Source: JBDKGV01 sp039798005
GTDB taxonomy: Bacteria > Fibrobacterota > Fibrobacteria > UBA5070
NCBI GenBank assembly: GCA_039798005.1
Contig: JBDKGV010000206.1
Coordinates: 1 to 6,242 of the forward strand
DNA length: 6,242 nucleotides
Direction: 5' to 3'
The notes beneath the pieces were generated by a model. That model was given only the letters and a program-made list of their open reading frames with translations. It searched no databases and was not told the DNA's origin. A program made the position numbers and the translations under genes. Positions 1 to 5,920 of the stretch are shown one piece after another; position 1 is the first letter of the stretch; the number at the start of each line of letters is the position of its first letter.

Positions 1-899
1 AGATGGCCAAGGCCCTGTGCCTTGATGAGGAGGTGCACTTCCTCGTCGGCTCCCCGGGCGACCACGCACGCGCCCTTGCGGCCATGGGCACCGGCTATGC
101 GGGCGAGGCCAACGTATTCTTCCATGACATCGCCATCGACGACTCGTGGCTGCGCGACTCGGGCCCCATCTTCGTCCACGACTCCCTCACCGGCCACAAG
201 GCCGTGGTGGATTGGGACTTCAACAAATGGGGCGGCAAGTATCCGCCTTGGGACAAGGACAACGAGGTGCCCCGGCGCGTGGCGGGCCTGAGAGGCTTGG
301 ACCGCTGGGTTCCCGGCATGACCCTGGAAGGCGGCTCCATCGAATCCGACGGCGAAGGCACGGGCCTGTCCACCCGTCAGTGCCTTTTGAACGAGAATCG
401 CAATCCGTGGCTCGACCAGTCCGGCATCGAGGCGCGCCTGCGCTCCTTCCTGGGCTGGGAAAAGACGCTGTGGCTCGACCAGGGCATCGTGGGCGACGAC
501 ACCGACGGGCACGTGGACGACATCTGCCGCTACTTGGCCCCGGGCTTGGTCTGCGCGGCGGTGGAAGAGGACGTCAACGACGAGAACCACGCTCCCCTCT
601 CGCGCAACTTCCAGACGCTTCAGTCCATGCGCGACCACAAGGGCCGCAAACTGGAGGTCATCCCCATCCCGATGCCCCGCCCCGTGGTGACCTTGGGACT
701 GCGCACGCCGGCCAGCTACTGCAACTTCCTGATCGGCCAAAGCAGCATCCTGTTGCCGGTCTTCGGCGACCGCCGGGACGAGATCGCCATCCGCCGTCTG
801 GAAGCCGCCACCGACCGCAAGATCGTGCCCATCGACTGCCGCGAACTCGTGTTCGGCCAAGGCGCGATCCACTGCAGCAGCCAGCACGAGCACCTCTGA
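1..899 (+). CDS. Agmatine deiminase / porphyromonas-type peptidylarginine deiminase family protein, 5'-truncated
   Basis: This is a guanidino-group hydrolase of the PAD_porph (agmatine deiminase) family. The family reaction is agmatine + water to N-carbamoylputrescine + ammonia, a cytoplasmic step from arginine to putrescine. Numbering from the first visible Met (position 3), the catalytic set is present: Asp52 in RDSGP, Glu109 in LEGGSI, His170 and Asp172 in GHVDD, and the nucleophile Cys291 in AIHCSSQ. The block STRQCLLNENRNP (124-136) is also typical. Full-length agmatine deiminases have about 350-370 residues. By comparison with the known Enterococcus enzyme, roughly 45-65 N-terminal residues lie upstream of the window, so the ATG at 3 is probably an internal Met. 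The C-terminus stops seven residues after the catalytic Cys, as expected. The usual GGGNIHC glycine motif reads GQGAIHC here. Agmatine is the likeliest substrate, but free or peptidyl arginine cannot be excluded. It converges on the lipoprotein gene that follows. Confidence 0.9.
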   Translation, partial: MAKALCLDEEVHFLVGSPGDHARALAAMGTGYAGEANVFFHDIAIDDSWLRDSGPIFVHDSLTGHKAVVDWDFNKWGGKYPPWDKDNEVPRRVAGLRGLDRWVPGMTLEGGSIESDGEGTGLSTRQCLLNENRNPWLDQSGIEARLRSFLGWEKTLWLDQGIVGDDTDGHVDDICRYLAPGLVCAAVEEDVNDENHAPLSRNFQTLQSMRDHKGRKLEVIPIPMPRPVVTLGLRTPASYCNFLIGQSSILLPVFGDRRDEIAIRRLEAATDRKIVPIDCRELVFGQGAIHCSSQHEHL

Positions 900-937
900 T
901 CCTTGGCGCCCCCGCTTCGTTGCGGCTCCCTCCCGAG

Positions 938-960
938 TCGGAAGGGCTGGAGCCTTCCGA
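938..960. other. GC-rich hairpin between convergent genes
   Basis: An 8-bp perfect stem (TCGGAAGG with CCTTCCGA) encloses a 7-nt loop, 39 bases after the deiminase stop codon. No T-run follows on either strand, so it is not a canonical intrinsic terminator. It may still stabilise 3' ends or act in factor-dependent termination. The whole gap 900-1056 is very GC-rich and contains no convincing gene. Confidence 0.45.
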
Positions 961-1028
961 AGGGGCGGTCGGGCTGCCTGCCGGGCCACGGCTGCGCCGG
1001 GGTCCCGTCCCTGCGGGCGGCATCCCTG

Positions 1029-1054
1029 GCGCGGCCAGCGTGCGCGGCCAGCGT
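1029..1054. repeat. 13-bp perfect tandem duplication
   Basis: GCGCGGCCAGCGT occurs twice in direct succession (1029-1041 and 1042-1054) and ends two bases before the stop codon of the minus-strand lipoprotein gene. It is non-coding on both strands as far as I can judge. It may be a slippage duplication or part of a dispersed intergenic element. Confidence 0.7.
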
Positions 1055-1056
1055 CC

Positions 1057-1989
1057 TTAAGGCAGGAACTCGAAGGCGGCCCACATGGTCGGGCTTGCGC
1101 TGTTGAGATGGCCCAACAGCGACGGCGCGGTCCCGAGACCTTGGCAGGTGTGGAGAGTCACGGGAACATCGCCGCTGGGCATTCCCGGCATCTCACGGCA
1201 GTTCATGTACCGGAAGAAGCGACCGCTGGGGAAGGCTTGGCGCGCCACGACCTCGTTGGGAAGCGGCGCATTGGCGGGCCACATCTCCAGCAGGCTGGGA
1301 CCGGAGACGCGCGGCCTGGGCATCCTCAGGTAGCCCTCGGCATCCCTGCGCAGTTCACCGGCGAACGCGAGCGAATCGCCATCGATCACGGTCCACAGCC
1401 GCGCCATGGCCGGAGCCGCAATCGGAGTCCCGACCGAATCGGCAAAGCGCAGCCGCAGGGACGGCAACCCGTCGCGCAACCGGACCACGGCAAGCCCCGC
1501 AGGTCGGGCGGCCGCAAGGATCCCCGTCGCCAAGGTGGGCGAGGCAAGATCCTTGCAATTGTGGCTTGCATTGAAGGAAACGGAAGAACTGACGGAATCG
1601 ATGCAGGTATCGGGAATTCCCGTCGTCAGCGAGACGGCCACGGGAACCCGCGACGGCAAGGAATCCCTCCAGCCCTCCAGCACCCAGATGCCGCTCTGGT
1701 TGGGAATCGACAGCCGCCCGGCGGAATCGACGGCGCTGGAGCGCGCCAGGAGCTCCGACCCCTGCTGCTCCCAGATCCGCCACTTCAATCCGGACATGAC
1801 CGCGGAGGAGGCGGGCGCCGAATCGTTCTTGCCAGGGACGGAATCCCGCATCACGATCGTGACGACTTGGATCGGGCCGGGAAGCTCCGAGCCACCCTTG
1901 CCGGCCACGGAATCCCCACACCCCCAAAGCCCTCCGGCACCAAGGCCAAGTAGGAGCTTTGCAACGATTTGTCGGGGAGTGCGCTTCAT
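1057..1989 (-). CDS. Putative outer-membrane lipoprotein, second gene of a TIGR02147 regulator operon
   Basis: The product is a 310-residue protein with a lipoprotein signal: basic N-terminus (MKRTPRQ), hydrophobic stretch, and lipobox LWGC with the lipidated Cys at 24. The +2 residue is Gly, so nothing argues for inner-membrane retention by the E. coli rule. A flexible Gly/Ser/Pro stretch follows to about 40, then beta-rich sequence. Residues 68-96 (ending DSAGRLSIP) resemble an Ig-like or carboxypeptidase-regulatory module. Residues 165-174 (GLAVVRLRDG) resemble residues 131-140 of the lipoprotein at 3897-5084, suggesting distant homology. The four non-lipobox cysteines (129, 145, 264, 282) fall in two close pairs and could form disulfides outside the cytoplasm. 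The ATG overlaps the upstream regulator's TGA as ATGA, and only a weak purine patch precedes it, so translational coupling is likely. I do not recognise the protein's function. The lipoprotein call is firm; the domain parallels are by eye. Confidence 0.85.
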   Translation of the reverse strand: MKRTPRQIVAKLLLGLGAGGLWGCGDSVAGKGGSELPGPIQVVTIVMRDSVPGKNDSAPASSAVMSGLKWRIWEQQGSELLARSSAVDSAGRLSIPNQSGIWVLEGWRDSLPSRVPVAVSLTTGIPDTCIDSVSSSVSFNASHNCKDLASPTLATGILAAARPAGLAVVRLRDGLPSLRLRFADSVGTPIAAPAMARLWTVIDGDSLAFAGELRRDAEGYLRMPRPRVSGPSLLEMWPANAPLPNEVVARQAFPSGRFFRYMNCREMPGMPSGDVPVTLHTCQGLGTAPSLLGHLNSASPTMWAAFEFLP

Positions 1990-2861
1990 TCTTGTGAAAA
2001 TAGGCTACGGGTCAAGGGGACCAACTGGAAATTCACCAACGCCACGCGTTCGGTCGGATCTTCATCGCTTGCCGTCTCGGCCAGGATCTCCCGGCGCGTG
2101 CGGTCAAGGATCTCCCGGATCCGGCACATCCGCGCCTTGGACACCGACAAGATCACCGAGCTTGCGTGCAGGTCAGGGTCGGTCCCGGAGGCGATGCGAT
2201 CCTGGACCATCAGGAAGTACTGGCGCTTGAGGGAGCGCAGCACCTGGGTCGGCACGTCGCCAGGCGTCAGGCGGGCGCTCACGCCGTAGTCCCAGCCTCC
2301 CCCCTCGCGGGGCACCAGAAGCTCCAGGCTTTCCAGCAATTCAAGGGATTGCGCGACCTCCTCAGGCGATGCGGCCGGAGCAAGGCGCGAAGCGATGCGC
2401 TGGGCGGTCGGGTCTTCCAACTGCACGGCAAGCTCCCGCACCACGGCATGGATCCAGTGGCCGTAGTAGGCTTCCTGCTTCTTGCCCACGCGCCCCACGG
2501 CTTGGGTCGCTTGGCAACGCACGAGATCGGAGAGCAGGTCCTCGCGACGCGACAGGTTGGATTCCTGCCCGTAGTGGACGAGCAACCGGAAATAATCGGC
2601 AGCCGGCCCGACCAAGGCAAGGGCCTTCAAGAACTTCTCCACCGAGTCTTCCGACAGGTTACGACGGCCCTGCATGACTTCCGACAGGAAGGCATGGGAA
2701 GCAAAACCCGCCTTGCGGGCAAAGACCCGGTAGGAATAGCTTGCGCTCAAGGCCTTCTTGGCCTCGAACCATTCCCGCAGGAAGATCCGATGGTCGAGGA
2801 AGGCAAAGACTGAAGGCAATTCCTTCACGACAGCCGTTTCTTGGGTATTGCTCGTGCTCAC
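1986..2861 (-). CDS. TIGR02147 family (DUF4423-type) putative HTH transcriptional regulator
   Basis: This 291-residue protein has the hallmarks of TIGR02147, the Fibrobacter paralogous family. The opening motif VFAFLDHRIFLREWF lies at 18-32. A helix-turn-helix-like segment at about 44-72 (YRVFARKAGFASHAFLSEVM, then QGRRNLS) looks XRE-like and probably binds DNA. The family block YYGHWIHAVVREL is at 132-144 and the C-terminal strand VNFQLVPLTRSL at 276-287. No signal peptide or membrane segment is visible, so it should be cytoplasmic. The start is GTG: an in-frame TAG lies only three codons upstream (2871-2873), which rules out a longer protein. The local Shine-Dalgarno is poor (TTGGA, too close), while a strong AAGGAGG sits about 55 bases upstream. 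The stop overlaps the lipoprotein start by four bases. Family membership is well supported; the DNA target and signal are unknown. Confidence 0.88.
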   Translation of the reverse strand: MSTSNTQETAVVKELPSVFAFLDHRIFLREWFEAKKALSASYSYRVFARKAGFASHAFLSEVMQGRRNLSEDSVEKFLKALALVGPAADYFRLLVHYGQESNLSRREDLLSDLVRCQATQAVGRVGKKQEAYYGHWIHAVVRELAVQLEDPTAQRIASRLAPAASPEEVAQSLELLESLELLVPREGGGWDYGVSARLTPGDVPTQVLRSLKRQYFLMVQDRIASGTDPDLHASSVILSVSKARMCRIREILDRTRREILAETASDEDPTERVALVNFQLVPLTRSLFSQE

Positions 2862-2870
2862 AATTCCAAG

Positions 2871-2906
2871 CTAACCCCGATACCTCATCCCAGCCAACGG
2901 TTGCAC
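2871..2906 (-). CDS. Possible 11-codon leader peptide upstream of the minus-strand regulator
   Basis: A strong Shine-Dalgarno, AAGGAGG (2916-2922, minus strand), is followed after 9 bases by a GTG. That GTG opens an 11-codon frame reading MQPLAGMRYRG and ends at TAG, nine bases before the regulator's GTG and in the same frame. It could be a translated leader that feeds ribosomes to, or limits, the regulator. The same Shine-Dalgarno also faces an ATG at 2911-2913, only 2 bases away and in another frame. If the TAG were a sequence error, this would instead be the true N-terminus of the regulator. Confidence 0.3.
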   Translation of the reverse strand: MQPLAGMRYRG

Positions 2907-2942
2907 GCGGCATTTCCTCCTTCCCGTACTCCCGGCGAGAAC

Positions 2943-2959
2943 ACAACAGGAGACAACAG
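2943..2959. repeat. 10-bp-phased direct repeat, candidate operator
   Basis: ACAACAG occurs at 2943-2949 and 2953-2959, exactly 10 bp apart, about one helical turn. A weaker third unit, TACACGG, follows at 2963-2969 in the same phase. This lies in the A/T-rich core between the two divergent operons. Helically phased direct repeats are a common form of regulator binding site, but the units are short and could arise by chance. Confidence 0.35.
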
Positions 2960-3055
2960 AACTACACGGTACAGGCAAAAAACAGCCACAAATCCGGCAA
3001 ATTCTGCGTATATCTGCTGCTGTGCGACCGACTGAACTCGAGATACCTACTACAC

Positions 3056-3060
3056 GGAGG
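3056..3060 (+). promoter_or_regulatory. Strong but displaced ribosome binding site (GGAGG)
   Basis: GGAGG here is the only good Shine-Dalgarno near the start of the plus-strand regulator and lies in the 9-base context ACACGGAGG, also found before the CBM35 gene (6002-6010). It is 15 bases from the in-frame TTG at 3076, longer than the usual 5-10. It lies downstream of the alternative GTG at 3022, so it cannot serve that start. Confidence 0.45.
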
Positions 3061-3075
3061 CGCTCTGGCGTTGGA

Positions 3076-3900
3076 TTGATCCGGGTTTTTGACTTCTTGG
3101 ATTACCGTGAATTCCTGCGGGAAGTCTACCAGCGCAACAAGGCCATCGACCCGAAGTTCTCCTGCCGCTACATCGCGGCCAAGGTGGGGTTCAAGTCGGC
3201 CAGCTACTTCACCCAAGTGCTGCATGGCCGCACCGACATGACTCCGGCCATGGCGCTTCGGTTTGCCGAATTCCTGAAGATGGAACGCCGCGAGGCCGAA
3301 TACTTCGAGCTTCTGGTCCTTTACGCCCGCTCCCGCAGCGCCACGGAACGCCGCTGCTACCTGGAGCAACTGGCCGCCTTCCGCGAGTCCAAGGCCCATC
3401 TGGTGCCTCCCGAGCATTACGAGTTCTACGAGAACTGGTACCACACCGCCATCCGCGAACTGCTCCACATCGAGCCCTTCGCCGGCGACTACAACGCCCT
3501 TTCCAAGCGCCTGCGCCCCAGCATCCCGGTCGCCAAGGTCCGGGAATCCATCGAACTCCTGCTTCGCCTTGGCATGGCACGACGCGAAGGGGATCTGGTC
3601 ATGCGCGCCAGCGCCACCAGCACAACCACGGGCGAGGCGGTCCGAGCGGTCCAGATCGATCAGTTCCACGCCGCCTGCCTGCAGCTGGCCCAATCGACCA
3701 TCGACGAGATGTCGCGCGAGGAACGCAACCTTTCCACCCTCACGATCACGCTTTCCCCCAAGGCCATGGAGCGAGTCAACCAGGAGATCGGTGAATTCAG
3801 GCGCCGCGTCTTGAGCATCGCCGAAGCCGACAGCGAAGAAACCGAAGTCTACCATATGGGAATCCAGTTCTTTCCGATGACGCGAAAGATCTTGCCATGA
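3076..3900 (+). CDS. TIGR02147 family (DUF4423-type) putative HTH transcriptional regulator
   Basis: This is the second TIGR02147-type protein in the window, about 274 residues from the TTG start. In this numbering the family opening VFDFLDYREFLREVY is at 4-18. An XRE-like helix-turn-helix segment (YIAAKVGFKSASYFTQVLHG) is at 32-51, the block YENWYHTAIREL at 118-129, and the C-terminal VYHMGIQFFPMTRK at 258-271. No export signal is seen. An in-frame GTG at 3022 would add 18 residues. I prefer TTG because a GGAGG precedes only the TTG, because family members usually begin just before this opening motif, and because the extra stretch uses codons (ATA, ACA, AGG, ACT) unlike the rest of the gene. 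The start remains uncertain. It is homologous to the divergent regulator ending at 1986. Its TGA overlaps the following lipoprotein's ATG, so the pair is probably co-translated. Confidence 0.88.
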   Translation: MIRVFDFLDYREFLREVYQRNKAIDPKFSCRYIAAKVGFKSASYFTQVLHGRTDMTPAMALRFAEFLKMERREAEYFELLVLYARSRSATERRCYLEQLAAFRESKAHLVPPEHYEFYENWYHTAIRELLHIEPFAGDYNALSKRLRPSIPVAKVRESIELLLRLGMARREGDLVMRASATSTTTGEAVRAVQIDQFHAACLQLAQSTIDEMSREERNLSTLTITLSPKAMERVNQEIGEFRRRVLSIAEADSEETEVYHMGIQFFPMTRKILP

Positions 3901-5084
3901 TCCGCAGGAACCTTGCTCTTTCACTCTTGCTGATCGCCTTGGGCCTTGGCGGCTGCGCCCAAATCGACTCGGGCTCTCCGGTGGCCACCGGACCCGGCTC
4001 CGAGACCTCCGGGCTCCAAGGTTTCAAGATCCAGCTGCGCAACGCCAAGGGCGAACCCGTACGCAAGACCGAGGTCCAGGTCGTGGCCGTCGAAGGCTGG
4101 TCCGATCACGTCATCTCGGGCTCCGCCGTGATCGACCGTCAAACGACGGACGATTCAGGACGCGTCGAATTCGACAACCTTCCCAAGATCCGCCTTTCTC
4201 TCGAGGCCAATCTCGGGTCCGCCGTGGTCCGCAAGGAACTTGCGGCTGGCAGCGCGACACAGCAGACGCTTGTCCTGCAAAACGGCGGCATGGTGCTCGT
4301 ACGTCTGAAAGGTGACACTTCCGGAATCCGGAAGCTGATGCTGGCCGGGACCGGACTCGAAGCTCAGCGGCAGAGCGATGGATGGGTATTTTCCTGGGTC
4401 CCCGTGGGCAGCTACGACCTGATCGCTTGGCGAAACGGCGTCATCACGCCGATCGCCCGGGTGTCCGCAGACTCCCTGAGGATGCTCGACACCACGCTCA
4501 AGGTGCAGGCCACCACGTTCCTGGACGACTTCGACGCCCCCTCGCTCCAGAACCTGTTCGGAACCAAACTCGCAGGCGGCTACTGGTTCGCCTCGGGCGA
4601 GGGCTGGCAGGGGGGCATGAACCCCATCTCCAACCCGGACCTCATCAGCGCCCGCGAGCCCGGCTGGCAGGCCAAGTCGCTGCACGTGCAGTTCCAGGTC
4701 GACACCACCTCACCGACCAACTACGCGATGTTGAACATGGACTTGGCTGGCGGCGGCACGGCGGGATTCGGCCCCTTGCGGAACGTCTCAACCCTCGACA
4801 CCGTCGTCTTCACGGCACGCGGCCGCGGCACGGTGGTGTTCCAGCTCCTGGGAGCCCCCGGATGCGTCTGGAGCGCCGACGTCGCCTTGACCGGTGCGTG
4901 GGCGCGCATTGCGCTCCCCTCTTCGGCCCTTCAGCCCTCCGGCGCCAATTGCGTCGATTGGCACGTCTCCGCCCCCAGCGTGCGCGGTTTGGCATTCCGA
5001 ACCACCCGCGATGCCGAGCTGTGGCTGGACAACCTGGAACTCAAGGGCGTGAATCCCGGCATCCTGTTTCCAGAACTGCACTGA
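3897..5084 (+). CDS. Putative lipoprotein with C-terminal galactose-binding-like (CBM11/CIA30-like) domain
   Basis: This is a 395-residue lipoprotein. After MIRRN and a hydrophobic stretch comes the lipobox LGGC with Cys20 (+2 Ala), suggesting an outer-membrane or surface position. Residues 42-96 (GFKIQLRN through DDSGRVEFDNLP) look like an Ig-like or carboxypeptidase-regulatory module. Residues 130-185 (GGMVLVRLKGD, then GWVFSWVPVGSYDLIAWRNG) form a second beta module. Residues 207-385 begin TFLDDFDAPSLQNLFGT and GGYWFASGEGW, and end LAFRTTRDAELWLDNLEL. This has the look of galactose-binding beta-sandwich domains of the CBM11/CIA30 type, which often bind glycans in Fibrobacter-like secreted proteins. 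Cys323 and Cys352 could pair. No catalytic domain is evident. The ATG overlaps the regulator's TGA and has only a weak Shine-Dalgarno, pointing to translational coupling. A strong terminator follows. Lipoprotein status is firm; sugar binding is inference from domain appearance. Confidence 0.87.
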   Translation: MIRRNLALSLLLIALGLGGCAQIDSGSPVATGPGSETSGLQGFKIQLRNAKGEPVRKTEVQVVAVEGWSDHVISGSAVIDRQTTDDSGRVEFDNLPKIRLSLEANLGSAVVRKELAAGSATQQTLVLQNGGMVLVRLKGDTSGIRKLMLAGTGLEAQRQSDGWVFSWVPVGSYDLIAWRNGVITPIARVSADSLRMLDTTLKVQATTFLDDFDAPSLQNLFGTKLAGGYWFASGEGWQGGMNPISNPDLISAREPGWQAKSLHVQFQVDTTSPTNYAMLNMDLAGGGTAGFGPLRNVSTLDTVVFTARGRGTVVFQLLGAPGCVWSADVALTGAWARIALPSSALQPSGANCVDWHVSAPSVRGLAFRTTRDAELWLDNLELKGVNPGILFPELH

Positions 5085-5110
5085 GCCTCCCGACAGGGGC
5101 CCAAACGATG

Positions 5111-5142
5111 AAAGCCCGGCAACCGCCGGGCTTTTCCTTTTT
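5111..5142 (+). terminator. Rho-independent terminator after the lipoprotein gene
   Basis: A perfect 10-bp stem, AAAGCCCGGC (5111-5120) with GCCGGGCTTT (5125-5134), has an AACC tetraloop and runs into a T-rich tail (TTTTCCTTTTT, ending 5142). It lies 26 bases after the lipoprotein stop. Read from the minus strand, the same stem is followed by a poor tail (TTTCATCG), so it may only weakly serve the convergent nitroreductase gene. Confidence 0.93.
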
Positions 5143-5160
5143 GCAGGAATACCGGACCGG

Positions 5161-5805
5161 TCAGCGGACTTCGAGGATCTCCTCGCGGCAGAAACGGACC
5201 TTGGGCAAGGCGGCGTACTTGTCGGACGCCTCGCGATAGCCCAAGGCTAGGACCATCTGGGTCTTGTAGCCCTTCACGCCGAGGATCTCGTCGTACTTGC
5301 CGGCGTCGAGCCCTTCGATCGGGCAGGCATCCACCCCCATCGCGGCAGCTGCCGTCATGAGGTTCCCCAAGGCGATGTAGGTCTGCTTGATGGCCCACAC
5401 GTACCGGGCCTGGTCGTCGATCCCGTCGATCAGATGCTTGATCATCATGCCCCGGTATCCCGCCAGCGTCTCGACCGGAACGCCGCGCACCGCAGCCGTG
5501 GCCTCGACCAGATGGTCGATGTCCGCCGTCGCGAACGAATCCGAGGCGAGAAAGACCACGAACAGGCTGGCATCGGTCACCTGCGCCTGGTTCCAGGAGA
5601 TCGCACGCAGCTGCGCACGCAGCGCAGGGTCCTCAATCACCAGGAAGCGGTAGGGCTGCAGCCCGTAGCAAGTCGGCGTGAGCCGCAGGGCCTCAAGCAA
5701 CGCCTCGCGGGTCGCCCCGTCGATGGCCTTGTCCTTGTCGAAGACCTTGGTCGCATAGCGCCACTGAAGTGCGGAAACGAGCTGATTCGGTGCAAGTGTA
5801 TCCAT
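5161..5805 (-). CDS. NfsB-like NAD(P)H-dependent nitroreductase / oxidoreductase
   Basis: This is an FMN flavoprotein of the nitroreductase family, 214 residues from the chosen start, close to the 217 of E. coli NfsB. The family uses NAD(P)H to reduce nitroaromatics, quinones or related acceptors in the cytoplasm; the natural substrate is unknown. Visible family features are the N-terminal FMN-contact motif WRYATKVFD (15-23), PTCYGLQPYRF (44-54, matching the SSTNSQPWHF region of NfsB), VDACPIEGLDA (158-168), and the C-terminal LALGYRE with KYAALPKVR (186-204). The ATG at 5805 gives MDTLAPNQL, which matches NfsB's N-terminus in length. In-frame ATG at 5823 and GTG at 5826 would add 6 or 7 residues; none has a good Shine-Dalgarno, and a TGA at 5830-5832 bounds the frame. 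It stands alone, convergent with the lipoprotein gene and divergent from the CBM35 gene. Confidence 0.9.
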   Translation of the reverse strand: MDTLAPNQLVSALQWRYATKVFDKDKAIDGATREALLEALRLTPTCYGLQPYRFLVIEDPALRAQLRAISWNQAQVTDASLFVVFLASDSFATADIDHLVEATAAVRGVPVETLAGYRGMMIKHLIDGIDDQARYVWAIKQTYIALGNLMTAAAAMGVDACPIEGLDAGKYDEILGVKGYKTQMVLALGYREASDKYAALPKVRFCREEILEVR

Positions 5806-5920
5806 GGACCACACAATACGCATCACACATCAGGAATGCCAGGTCTTGCGTGTTTCGAGGTTCGATTCAGGAAAGAAGGCGTACTTGGGAGGGTTCACGG
5901 GACCGACCAGCCTGCGTACG

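Larger units (their letters stand above)
2862..3075. promoter_or_regulatory. Divergent control region between the two regulator-lipoprotein operons
   Basis: About 210 bases separate the two regulator start codons, so both promoters must lie here. The middle (about 2940-3015) is clearly more A/T-rich than the flanking genes and includes an A6 run (2977-2982). A TATATC at 3009-3014 is a possible -10 box for the plus-strand operon, with no convincing -35. I found no convincing minus-strand promoter. The HTH regulators on either side make autoregulation or cross-regulation from this shared region plausible, but that is inference. Confidence 0.5.

Noticed and set aside
938..960. Intrinsic terminator for the deiminase gene
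   Set aside because: The stem is good but no T-run follows on either strand, so I list it only as a hairpin.
146..1060. Long open frame on the plus strand overlapping the deiminase in another phase
   Set aside because: It is rich in Arg, Gly, Pro and Ala, as expected of an out-of-phase reading of a GC-rich gene. The overlapping frame carries a complete set of deiminase catalytic motifs.
1108..2230. Long plus-strand open frames opposite the minus-strand lipoprotein gene
   Set aside because: Their translations are low-complexity Arg/Gly/Pro-rich with no recognisable motifs. The minus-strand frame has a clear lipoprotein signal and a coupled start.
2659..2913. 84-codon minus-strand frame starting at ATG 2913 next to the strong AAGGAGG
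   Set aside because: The spacing to the Shine-Dalgarno is only 2 bases, and most of the frame overlaps the well-supported regulator gene out of phase. The sequence shows no conserved-looking pattern.
3856..3864. Copy of the ATGGGAAT half-site of the 5981-5998 dyad inside the plus-strand regulator
   Set aside because: It is a single arm within coding sequence (MGI of the conserved C-terminal strand) with no partner arm, so it is most likely coincidental.
1986..3900. Toxin-antitoxin or phage repressor pair, because of the divergent HTH proteins
   Set aside because: Both proteins are full-length TIGR02147-type proteins of about 275-290 residues followed by lipoproteins. There are no small toxin-like partners and no integrase or phage genes.
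2962..3924. Long minus-strand open frame opposite the plus-strand regulator
   Set aside because: The plus-strand frame matches TIGR02147 motifs from end to end. The antisense frame has no motif and runs across the divergent control region.
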